Source: Nitrososphaerota archaeon
Lineage (GTDB): Archaea > Thermoproteota > Nitrososphaeria > Nitrososphaerales > CADDZS01
Direction: 5' to 3'
DNA: 6,931 nucleotides
Assembly: GCA_027886795.1 (NCBI GenBank)
Contig: JAPCJU010000062.1
Span: 1-6,931 of the forward strand
A model generated the notes under the pieces. That model saw only the letters and a program-made list of their open reading frames with translations, did no database searches and was not told where the DNA came from. The first letter of the stretch is position 1. Every line of letters begins with the position of its first letter. Shown here in pieces: positions 1-6,527 of this stretch. Made by a program: the position numbers and the translations under genes.

Positions 1-95
1 CCAGTCATTCCCGCAAAAATCACAATATCGGCTTCAGTCACTGTTCGACCAAACGTCAATTGTTTCGAACCAACTTCAAAGTCCTCGTAAAACAT
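1..95 (-). CDS. MaoC-like (R)-enoyl-CoA hydratase/dehydratase, N-terminal fragment
   Basis: The reverse strand opens at an ATG at 95-93 and reads without a stop to the window edge, giving 31 full codons. The peptide begins MFYEDFEVGSKQ and continues GRTVTEADIVIFAGMTG. The pattern 'YEDFEVG...GRTVTEADIV.FAG.TG' is the N-terminal signature of MaoC-type hot-dog-fold hydratases, which add water to enoyl-CoA or dehydrate 3-hydroxyacyl-CoA. The catalytic Asp/His segment normally follows shortly after and lies outside the window, so activity and substrate cannot be judged. The start is well bounded: an in-frame TAA sits only two codons upstream. No Shine-Dalgarno sequence precedes the ATG, but an AT-rich box lies about 26 nt upstream, which fits a leaderless mRNA. 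The gene is divergent from the peptidase gene. A partnership with the acyl-CoA synthetase further along is an inference from context. Confidence 0.82.
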   Translation of the reverse strand, partial: MFYEDFEVGSKQLTFGRTVTEADIVIFAGMT

Positions 96-116
96 GAATT
101 ACGAAATGGACAACCC

Positions 117-126
117 CATATTTGAA
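117..126 (-). promoter_or_regulatory. Putative archaeal TATA box for the MaoC-like gene
   Basis: On the minus strand this reads TTCAAATATG. Its centre lies about 26 nt upstream of the ATG at 95, the distance expected between a TATA box and the transcription start of a leaderless archaeal mRNA. There is no ribosome binding site between the box and the start codon, which agrees with that model. The match to a TATA consensus is only moderate. Confidence 0.4.
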
Positions 127-166
127 ACATCATTCGAGCCTTGGTCGATTTATTTCTGACAATAGC

Positions 167-176
167 ATTATTTAGG
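167..176 (+). promoter_or_regulatory. Putative TATA box for the oligoendopeptidase gene
   Basis: ATTATTTAGG lies in the divergent intergenic region, 39-48 nt upstream of the peptidase ATG. A start about 26 nt downstream of its centre would give a leader of about 17 nt that includes the GGAG at 202-205. A similar CTATTTAGAA element sits with the same spacing before the EF-Tu-like gene (ATTTAG begins 45 nt before the ATG in both). A second AT-rich stretch at 147-156 (GATTTATTTC) is an alternative. Confidence 0.35.
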
Positions 177-201
177 AAAAGCCGACAATTGCTTCACCTT
201 C

Positions 202-205
202 GGAG
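202..205 (+). promoter_or_regulatory. Shine-Dalgarno-like GGAG before the oligoendopeptidase
   Basis: GGAG is followed by 9 nt and then the ATG at 215. It supports that ATG as the start and suggests this gene has a short leader, unlike the apparently leaderless neighbour on the other strand. Confidence 0.45.
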
Positions 206-214
206 CAGTTTGGA

Positions 215-2020
215 ATGGATCAATCGGTCCAAAGCGAGTTTGATTCAGGATCATCAAGCGTCCGGTGGAACTTGAGCGACGTTCTTCCTGCAAGATCGGG
301 CAAGATCTTCCAAGCTTCCATTATTGATCAGCTTGAGGGTCTGATAATAGAGTTCGAGAATTCCAGACCGAGGTTGAACGACACGATTACTCACGACGAC
401 TTTATGGGATTTCTAGATCAGTACGAAAGAATTTGTCGGATGCGGGCAAAACTCACGAGCTACGCGTACATGTATTTCTCGGAAGACACGCGGTTGCAGG
501 ACGCGAGGACGTTCAAGGCACGGGCCGAGGAAATAGATGCCGACGCCGCAAACAGGACTTTGTTTTTCGAGCTCTGGTGGAAGTCTCTAGATCCGAATGT
601 ATCCGACCGGTTGCTCGCCGATTCGCGAAGTTATGATTACTATCTTCGTCGACTGATTCAGACAAGGCCCTACTCGCTTCCCGAACAGGTCGAGCAGGCA
701 ATCAACCTGAAAGACATAACCGGAAAATCTGCGTTGCTGCAGATCTATCATCAGATCAGAGATTCGTTTCTGTATGAGTTAACCGTTAACGGTACCCCGA
801 AAAAATTAACCGAGGAACAAGTCCGCGACTTATTTTACAGCGCCACCAAAGAAGAAAGGAGCGCGGCATATCACGCAATGCTGAAAAAATTCGACCAGAA
901 CAAAGACGTTCTCGGAGAAATTTACAAGAGCATAGTCCGGGACTGGCGTAATGAGGGAATCAAGCTCAGAAAGTATGCCAGTCCAATCTCAATCAGGAAC
1001 ATTTCAAATGACGTTCCAGATCAAGCTGTAAATGCGCTGCTTTCAGCCTGCAAGGATAATGCATCTCTTTTCCAGCGGTACTTCAAGTTCAAAGCGAAGA
1101 TCCTGGAAATAGGAGAAATGTCTAGGACGGACGTCTACTCACCACTGCCCATCGAATCAGAAAAAATCTATCCTTGGAAAGAAGGAAAGGATCTCGTAAT
1201 CAACAGCTTCAAGCTCTTTGACGGAAAATTCGCGTCAATGGCGAATAACCTCTTTTTCGAATCACACATAGACGCGGAACCAAGAGAGGGAAAGATAGGC
1301 GGCGCTTACTGCATGAGTGTTACTCCGGACATGACCCCATACGTTTTGCTAAGTTATACCGGAAAGCCGAGAAGCGTAGCAACCCTCGCCCACGAGTTGG
1401 GCCATGCTATTCACTCACAACTTTCTGCAAAAAGGAACCCTAACCAGTTGTCGTTCGAGGCCCCGCTCCCGCTCGCCGAAACTGCTTCGGTTTTTGGCGA
1501 GTTGTTGTTGACGGACAGGATGCTCTTAGACGCCGACGATAAGACTCGAAAAGCAATTCTCGTCGATCTTGTAAATGATAGCTATGCAACGATAATGAGG
1601 CAGGCTTTCTTTGTAATTTTCGAGTTAGAAGCTCACGAAAGAATATCTTCCGGAATCGACATTGATGATCTTTGTGATTTATACCATTCAAATCTAAAGA
1701 CCCAGTTCGGCGATTCTCTTCACGTTCCTCCCGAGTTCAAATACGAGTGGTTGTCAATCCCACACATTTACCAATCCCCATTTTACTGCTACTCATACGC
1801 CTGGGGAAACCTGCTTGTCCTTTCCCTTTACAGCGAGTACAAGAAAGAAGGTGCAGAATCTTTTGCGCCTGGTTACATCAAAATGTTATCATACGGCGGC
1901 GCAGAACCTCCGGAAAAGATTTTGGCCGAGGCAGGCTTTGATATCAATACCAAAGAATTCTGGCAGGGTGGATTCGATCAATTGTCGGAAATAGTGTCCG
2001 AACTCGAGAGAGGATACTAA
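215..2020 (+). CDS. pepF: M3-family oligoendopeptidase F (zinc metallopeptidase)
   Basis: A 601-residue protein, the usual length for the PepF branch of peptidase family M3. These cytosolic zinc enzymes cut short peptides of roughly 6-20 residues and finish protein or imported-peptide breakdown. The N-terminus (VRWNLSDVLP, residues 16-25) matches the 'W.LSDL' opening of PepF proteins. The zinc site is intact: HELGH at 393-397 supplies two histidines and the catalytic glutamate E394. E422, in the AETASVFGE segment, is 25 residues after the second histidine, the same spacing as the third ligand in thimet oligopeptidase. The tyrosine-rich loop HIYQSPFYCYSYAWG (517-531) corresponds to the substrate/product-binding loop of the family. 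There is no signal peptide or membrane segment, so it should be cytosolic. GGAG lies 9 nt before the ATG. A 77-bp gap separates it from the synthetase, so co-transcription is possible but not shown. Confidence 0.95.
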   Translation: MDQSVQSEFDSGSSSVRWNLSDVLPARSGKIFQASIIDQLEGLIIEFENSRPRLNDTITHDDFMGFLDQYERICRMRAKLTSYAYMYFSEDTRLQDARTFKARAEEIDADAANRTLFFELWWKSLDPNVSDRLLADSRSYDYYLRRLIQTRPYSLPEQVEQAINLKDITGKSALLQIYHQIRDSFLYELTVNGTPKKLTEEQVRDLFYSATKEERSAAYHAMLKKFDQNKDVLGEIYKSIVRDWRNEGIKLRKYASPISIRNISNDVPDQAVNALLSACKDNASLFQRYFKFKAKILEIGEMSRTDVYSPLPIESEKIYPWKEGKDLVINSFKLFDGKFASMANNLFFESHIDAEPREGKIGGAYCMSVTPDMTPYVLLSYTGKPRSVATLAHELGHAIHSQLSAKRNPNQLSFEAPLPLAETASVFGELLLTDRMLLDADDKTRKAILVDLVNDSYATIMRQAFFVIFELEAHERISSGIDIDDLCDLYHSNLKTQFGDSLHVPPEFKYEWLSIPHIYQSPFYCYSYAWGNLLVLSLYSEYKKEGAESFAPGYIKMLSYGGAEPPEKILAEAGFDINTKEFWQGGFDQLSEIVSELERGY

Positions 2021-2072
2021 TTTACGCTCCGGAAAAAACATTCTCCTTTCAAAAAACCGACATACCTATTCT

Positions 2073-2085
2073 CAAATAATTTAGG
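2073..2085 (+). promoter_or_regulatory. Possible TATA-like element before the acyl-CoA synthetase
   Basis: TCAAATAATTTAG(G) is the most AT-rich stretch of the 77-bp gap. It lies only 13-25 nt before the ATG at 2098, slightly close for a TATA box unless the transcript is leaderless. No Shine-Dalgarno sequence is visible before this ATG, which also points to a leaderless start. Its ATTTAGG core also occurs in the peptidase upstream region. Confidence 0.28.
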
Positions 2086-2097
2086 TCGATTGTTGCT

Positions 2098-4056
2098 ATG
2101 ACTGTCGAAAACGATTTCATCTGGTGGCCCTCAGATGAAATGATCCAGAATTCAAATCTGAAGAAATTCATGAGCGAGCATCGCTTCCAAAGCTTTGAAG
2201 AATTGAGATTAAGATCTACCGCAGAGGTCGAGTGGTTTTGGGACGCGGTTTCGAAATTTCTGAGGATAGAGTGGCAGACTCCATACTCGAAAGTCCTTGA
2301 TACTTCGAGTGGGATCCAATGGGCAAAGTGGTTCTTGGGAGGCAGAATGAATATCGTTCACAATTGTTTGGACAAGCACGACCCGGAAATCCAAGCAAAG
2401 ACCGCTGTGATTTCCGAGCGAGAGGGAGGTATATCCCGGTCTCTTAGCTATCAAGAATTGTTGATGCTAACCAACAAGATTGCAAACAAGCTGGAAACCA
2501 TGGGGATCGGCAGGGGCGACAAAGTAGGATTATTCATGCCGTTGATTCCTGAGGCGGTTGCTTCATTTCTAGCGGTAGTGCGAATAGGGGCGATCATAGT
2601 TCCAATTTTTTCTGGTTATGGAAAGGATGCAATCGTTACTAGGCTTTCTGACTGCGATGCGAAAGCTTTGATCACCGCACAGAGTTACACGAGGCGTGGG
2701 AAGGAAATTGACATGGAACAAATTGCGTTCGAAGCAGTTGATTCTGTTTCTTCAATTGAGTCTGTCCTCGTATACGGAGACGGTCCAAAAGTATTATCTC
2801 ACTACAGAACCGGGAACTCGAAATCTCGTGCCAAGAGATTTGGCTGGTCATTTTTCACTGAATCAAGCACGGTTCGCGAATTCGAAATCATGGAATCGGA
2901 GGATCCTTTCATGATAATTTACACCTCGGGGACAACGGGAAAACCAAAGGGTGCTGTTCACGTGCACGGCGGATTTCTTGTTAAGGTCGAAGAAGAGGTC
3001 GCTTTTCAGCTGGATGTACATAAGACGGACAATCTGTTTTGGGTGACCGATATGGGCTGGATAATGGCCCCCTGGGAAATTATCGGAGTTCTCTCACTGG
3101 GAGGAACCATCACCATCTACGACGGAGCTCCAGATTATCCATCACCAGATAAATTGTGGCAGATTGTCGATAATAACGCTGTAACCATACTGGGGATATC
3201 ACCCACTCTTGTTAGGAGTCTAATGAAATTCGGACAGGCGCCGGTTTTGGAACACAAGCTCTCTTCAATTAGGGCGTTCGGCTCAACGGGTGAACCTTGG
3301 AATCCCGAATCCTACATGTGGCTCTTCGAAATAGTCGGAAAACGGAAAAGCCCTATTATCAACATATCCGGCGGGACTGAGGTAGGCGCGTGCTTTCTGT
3401 CCGTGCATCCGATCCTCCCGATCAAGTCGTGCAGTGTTGGCGGCCCGTGTCTTGGAATAGACGCAGATGTTGTCGATGAAAAGGGAAAACCGATCAAAAA
3501 TCAAACTGGTGAACTTGTGGTAAGAAACGCTTGGCCGAGCATGACACGGGGGCTATGGAAGTCTGACGACAGGTACTTGGATACTTACTGGTCGAGATTT
3601 CCTGGCATTTGGGTTCACGGGGACTGGGCTTCAATTGACTCCGATGGATATTGGTTCCTTCATGGGCGTAGCGACGACACGATTAAGGTTGCAGGGAAGA
3701 GGCTTGGACCAACTGAAGTCGAAAGTGTACTTGCATCAAGTCCAACCGTTTTGGAATCTGTTGCAATCGGTGTTCCTGACCCGTTAAAGGGAGAATCAAT
3801 AGTTTGTTTTGTCGTGCTCCGCCCTGGAATTTATCCATCGGTCGAATTAGCGGCGGATTTGAAAAATCACGTTTCCCGCGCACTCGGAGCTCCTTTAAAA
3901 CCAAAAGACGTCCTTTTCGTAAGCGCCCTCCCAAAGACTAGAAACGCTAAACTCGTTCGCAGACTTGTCAAAGCGAGGTTCCTGAATTTGCCCCTCGGAG
4001 ACACCTCCAACATCGAAAATCCTGATGCCCTAAACGTGATTCCCAGTGCTTTCTGA
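2098..4056 (+). CDS. AMP-forming acyl-CoA synthetase (acetyl-CoA synthetase-like, substrate uncertain)
   Basis: A 652-residue ANL-superfamily adenylating enzyme that makes acyl-CoA from a carboxylic acid, ATP and CoA via acyl-AMP. The N-terminal cap domain is that of the acetyl-CoA synthetase group (VEWFWDAVSK near 44, MNIVHNCLDKH near 84). Core motifs are present: the P-loop YTSGTTGKPKG (275-285), the A5 motif ISGGTE (423-428), WVHGDWA with ribose-binding D509 (505-511), and the hinge GRSDDTIKVAGKR (523-535). The catalytic A10 lysine is K618 in PKTRNAK. Two differences from acetyl-CoA synthetase proper stand out. The pocket tryptophan of the WWQTE motif is replaced by glycine (G425), suggesting room for acids larger than acetate. 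The usual SGK around the catalytic lysine is NAK. Propionate, 3-hydroxypropionate, butyrate or other short acids are possible substrates. Its last 11 bp overlap the next gene. Confidence 0.92.
   Translation: MTVENDFIWWPSDEMIQNSNLKKFMSEHRFQSFEELRLRSTAEVEWFWDAVSKFLRIEWQTPYSKVLDTSSGIQWAKWFLGGRMNIVHNCLDKHDPEIQAKTAVISEREGGISRSLSYQELLMLTNKIANKLETMGIGRGDKVGLFMPLIPEAVASFLAVVRIGAIIVPIFSGYGKDAIVTRLSDCDAKALITAQSYTRRGKEIDMEQIAFEAVDSVSSIESVLVYGDGPKVLSHYRTGNSKSRAKRFGWSFFTESSTVREFEIMESEDPFMIIYTSGTTGKPKGAVHVHGGFLVKVEEEVAFQLDVHKTDNLFWVTDMGWIMAPWEIIGVLSLGGTITIYDGAPDYPSPDKLWQIVDNNAVTILGISPTLVRSLMKFGQAPVLEHKLSSIRAFGSTGEPWNPESYMWLFEIVGKRKSPIINISGGTEVGACFLSVHPILPIKSCSVGGPCLGIDADVVDEKGKPIKNQTGELVVRNAWPSMTRGLWKSDDRYLDTYWSRFPGIWVHGDWASIDSDGYWFLHGRSDDTIKVAGKRLGPTEVESVLASSPTVLESVAIGVPDPLKGESIVCFVVLRPGIYPSVELAADLKNHVSRALGAPLKPKDVLFVSALPKTRNAKLVRRLVKARFLNLPLGDTSNIENPDALNVIPSAF
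4036..4040 (+). promoter_or_regulatory. Possible ribosome binding site for the AsnB-like gene, inside the synthetase gene
   Basis: GTGAT within TAAACGTGATT could pair with the ATCAC of the archaeal 16S rRNA 3' end and lies 5 nt before the GTG start at 4046. A near-identical TAAAGTGATT precedes the EF-Tu-like gene. The stretch also codes for the end of the synthetase, so the match may be chance. Confidence 0.25.
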
Positions 4057-4894
4057 ACAATTCGAATACTCTGATCTCTTGCCGCTTGCGGACAGAGAAT
4101 CTATTGAGGAGATTATCTCAGGATTACGGATTTCTTCGATTGGTGTGATCAATTCCTTGAGAGGAAGAAATGCTACGCTAGCCTATTCTGGTGGGATTGA
4201 CAGCAGCATCGCGGGAAATTTGATTGCTAACGTAGTGAGTGGGGTTTCGCTTCTAGCCCTGGGAAAGGAGGATTCTCCAGATTTTAGAGCAGTTTCTGAA
4301 TCAAAGATTCAGTATCCGAAAAATGCGAAAATTGTGATTGAAAAAATATCAAAATCTGACATAGAAACTACAGCAAATGAAATCTCCAAAATTGTCAATG
4401 TATCCAATTTGGCTCATTTTGAGGATTGCACGGCCTTTTGGCTGATTGCTAGAAGAGCCAAAGAAATTCAGGGAGTCGATACTCTTGTTTCAGCCAACGG
4501 ACCAGACGAACTCTTTTGCGGGTATGACAGATTCAGAAGAATTGCCGATGCCGACGGTCTTGATTCCGCTGAAAAAGAAATCAAAGTCGCACTCAAATCA
4601 GCGAGTTCTTTGGGCAGAGAAGTCAAAAAAGTTGTTTCCGAGTTTGGATTAGACTTCGTAGAGCCGTTTTTTCAAGCACCTTTCGTTGACTTTTCTCTTC
4701 ATATCCCAATCAACTACAAAATCATTCTTGGCAACGACCTTCTAAGGAAAAGAATCTGGAGGTATTTTGGTCGCACGTTGCAGATCTCGGAAGAAATTGT
4801 AACGCGTCCGAAGAAGGCAATGCAATACGGGATGGGATTGCATCGCGTAATTCTCGGAATGTTGAAACAAGGCACGTTAGACCCTGGTGTCTAA
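4046..4894 (+). CDS. Stand-alone asparagine-synthetase-like ATP pyrophosphatase, substrate unknown
   Basis: A 282-residue protein of the PP-loop (N-type ATP pyrophosphatase) superfamily, closest in motifs to the synthetase half of asparagine synthetase B. The PP-loop SGGIDSS is at 48-54. NGPDELFCGY (151-160) corresponds to the AsnB 'SG.G.DELF.GY' motif, VEPFFQAPFVDF (205-216) to its 'R.PFLD' region, and RPKKAMQYGMGL (254-265) to its lysine-bearing loop. The N-terminal glutaminase domain with its catalytic cysteine is absent: only about 45 residues precede the PP-loop. It could therefore use free ammonia or another amine, or take ammonia from a separate protein. The carboxylate it adenylates is not evident. 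The start is GTG; an in-frame TGA at 4037 leaves no room for an earlier start, and the first in-frame ATG is near codon 259. TTG at 4079 is an alternative start. The 11-bp overlap with the synthetase suggests coupled translation. Confidence 0.85.
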   Translation: MLSEQFEYSDLLPLADRESIEEIISGLRISSIGVINSLRGRNATLAYSGGIDSSIAGNLIANVVSGVSLLALGKEDSPDFRAVSESKIQYPKNAKIVIEKISKSDIETTANEISKIVNVSNLAHFEDCTAFWLIARRAKEIQGVDTLVSANGPDELFCGYDRFRRIADADGLDSAEKEIKVALKSASSLGREVKKVVSEFGLDFVEPFFQAPFVDFSLHIPINYKIILGNDLLRKRIWRYFGRTLQISEEIVTRPKKAMQYGMGLHRVILGMLKQGTLDPGV

Positions 4895-4962
4895 GGAATT
4901 CTTTTAGTCTCTGCAAAGGATTTTGATGGATCCTTGTTACTAATCGGCTTGGTTGTCTCGAA

Positions 4963-6468
4963 TTGAAATTAGTGGAATGTGTTCCCAACTTTTCTGAAGG
5001 GAAAAGAATGGAAATCGTAAATTCAATCCGGGACGCTGCGCAAGGAGTCGAAGGGATCACAATACTCGATTGTGAAGCCGACCCGAATCACAATAGAATG
5101 GTCTTGACTTTTGTTGGGTCACCCGACTCAGTCAAAGCGGCAGCTCTTGCTGCTAGTGCGAAAGCAATCGAGCAAATTGATCTAACTAAGCACAGCGGGG
5201 AACATCCGAGAATGGGTGCCGTGGATGTGGTACCATTTGTGCCCTTGAGGGAAGTCTCTGTGGAAGATTGCGTAAACCTTGCCCGGGAGTTCGGCCAGGA
5301 ATTTGCAACCAAGTTTTCAGTTCCAGTGTACCTTTACGAACATGCGGCGACTAGTGTGGCAAGAAAAAATCTCGCCGACGTCAGGGATGGCCAGTTTGAA
5401 GTTTTGCGAGATCTTATCGGGGTTGATCCGTCAAGAGATCCTGATTTCGGGCCAAAGAAAATTCATCCGACTGCGGGCGCCACAGCAGTAGGAGCGAGGC
5501 CGATCTTGATAGCCTACAACGTCGATCTTGGAACTCAAGATATTTCGATCGCAAAGAAGATTGCCAGAAGAATCAGAGAAAGAGACGGAGGGTTTCCTTC
5601 AGTAAAGGCGCTGGGATTCCAACTCAAGGACCGTAAACTTGTCCAGGTGTCGATGAATCTAACGGATTATACAAAGACTTCAATGCACACGGTTTTCGAT
5701 GCAATTTCAAGTTATGCTAAAGAATTCGGAGTCGGTATCGTCGACAGCGAAATTGTGGGGCTCGTGCCAATGGAGGCACTAGCTGAATCATCGATTCATT
5801 ATCTTTCGCTTAGAAATTTTGATGCAAATCAGATCATAGAGAACAGGATCATTTCTATCATTACTGAAGTGGAGAATCCAAAACTGATCAACCTGTCGTT
5901 GCAAGAATTCTCCGAGAGTGTTTCCTCAACAAATCCGGTACCAGGTGGAGGAAGTGTCTCAGCTTATGCCGGGGCAATGGCCTCCTCGCTAGTCGTTATG
6001 GTATCAGGCTTAACGATTGGCAGGAAAAATTACGAGGGGTCCTGGGAAGCGGTAAAAGTAATTCTCCATGAGTCTGTGGAATTAAGAAACAAACTTCTCG
6101 ATTTAGTCGATCAAGACGCGAAGGCATATGGTCAAGTTGTTAGCGCGATGAAACTGCCAAAAATCACAGAGCATGAAAAATTCGAACGAGAAAAAAAGAT
6201 CCAACTTTCTTTGAGAAATGCATCGGAAGTTCCCTCGGACATCATGCTTGATTCGTACAAGGTGCTGCAACTTGCAAAGAGAATTAGGGAAATTGGAAAT
6301 AGGAACGCGATTTCGGATTCTGAAACGGCAGCAGAACTTGCGAGAGCTTCAGTAGCCGCCGCTTGGAGCAATGTAAAAACAAATCTTGGCGCTTTGAAAG
6401 ACGGATCCTTCGTCGAAGAAATAAAAAGAAAACTTCAGCCCATAATAGAAGAAATCGGGCTGTCTTGA
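4963..6468 (+). CDS. ftcD: Bifunctional glutamate formiminotransferase / formiminotetrahydrofolate cyclodeaminase
   Basis: A 501-residue fusion with two activities. The first moves the formimino group from N-formimino-L-glutamate, the histidine degradation intermediate, to tetrahydrofolate. The second releases ammonia to give 5,10-methenyl-THF. The formiminotransferase part (about 1-300) opens with KLVECVPNFSEG, carries catalytic H81 in GEHPRMGAVD, and ends with the VQVSMNLTDYTKTS block (227-240). The cyclodeaminase part (about 310-501) has the NPVPGGGSVSAYAGAMASSL segment (324-343) and the NAISDSETAAELA region (448-460). Neither half is truncated; the mammalian fusion is slightly longer, about 540 residues. 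I chose the TTG at 4963 because family members begin almost exactly at 'MKLVECVPNFSEG'; GTG at 4972 is possible but would remove three conserved residues. No Shine-Dalgarno is visible, and TTACTAAT at 4937-4944 might be a weak TATA element. No other histidine-degradation gene lies in the window. Confidence 0.94.
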   Translation: MKLVECVPNFSEGKRMEIVNSIRDAAQGVEGITILDCEADPNHNRMVLTFVGSPDSVKAAALAASAKAIEQIDLTKHSGEHPRMGAVDVVPFVPLREVSVEDCVNLAREFGQEFATKFSVPVYLYEHAATSVARKNLADVRDGQFEVLRDLIGVDPSRDPDFGPKKIHPTAGATAVGARPILIAYNVDLGTQDISIAKKIARRIRERDGGFPSVKALGFQLKDRKLVQVSMNLTDYTKTSMHTVFDAISSYAKEFGVGIVDSEIVGLVPMEALAESSIHYLSLRNFDANQIIENRIISIITEVENPKLINLSLQEFSESVSSTNPVPGGGSVSAYAGAMASSLVVMVSGLTIGRKNYEGSWEAVKVILHESVELRNKLLDLVDQDAKAYGQVVSAMKLPKITEHEKFEREKKIQLSLRNASEVPSDIMLDSYKVLQLAKRIREIGNRNAISDSETAAELARASVAAAWSNVKTNLGALKDGSFVEEIKRKLQPIIEEIGLS

Positions 6469-6480
6469 CTTTGAGCCGAA

Positions 6481-6490
6481 CTATTTAGAA
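6481..6490 (+). promoter_or_regulatory. Putative TATA box for the EF-Tu-like gene
   Basis: CTATTTAGAA lies in the 59-bp gap after ftcD. Its ATTTAG begins 45 nt before the ATG at 6528, the same spacing as the similar element before the peptidase. A start about 26 nt downstream would fall near 6511, just after the palindrome AATTCGAATT at 6501-6510. Confidence 0.35.
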
Positions 6491-6514
6491 ATCGAAGAAC
6501 AATTCGAATTTAAA

Positions 6515-6519
6515 GTGAT
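6515..6519 (+). promoter_or_regulatory. Possible Shine-Dalgarno-like GTGAT before the EF-Tu-like gene
   Basis: GTGAT can pair with the ATCAC of the conserved 16S rRNA 3' end and ends 8 nt before the ATG at 6528. It has no GGAG core, so the pairing is weak. Confidence 0.25.
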
Positions 6520-6527
6520 TTTCTAAG

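Noticed and set aside
1440..1691. 83-codon minus-strand frame inside the peptidase gene
   Set aside because: It overlaps the zinc-ligand region of the peptidase, and its translation is of low-complexity Arg/Ser/Leu type, typical of antisense frames.
2021..2060. Possible terminator after the peptidase gene
   Set aside because: There are short A and pyrimidine runs (GGAAAAAAC, TTCTCCTTTC) but no clear hairpin and no sustained T-tract on the coding strand.
4036..4056. Frameshift or fusion joining the acyl-CoA synthetase and the AsnB-like protein
   Set aside because: The synthetase ends naturally after its complete C-terminal domain, and the AsnB-like frame has its own GTG just after an in-frame TGA. 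This is a normal gene overlap.
4895..4962. Possible terminator or small RNA between the AsnB-like gene and ftcD
   Set aside because: Only CTTTTAG and GGATTTTG short T-runs are seen, with no stem-loop I could support.
4722..5060. 112-codon open frame on the minus strand
   Set aside because: It runs across the end of the AsnB-like gene and the start of ftcD, both strongly supported by motifs, and its translation shows no recognisable domain. It is a shadow frame.
4055..6509. Exact 13-bp repeat GAACAATTCGAAT at 4055-4067 and 6497-6509 as a regulatory repeat
   Set aside because: In about 6.9 kb, roughly 0.4 same-strand 13-mer pairs are expected by chance with even base composition, and one copy lies inside a coding region. 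I kept only the palindrome as a low-interest note.
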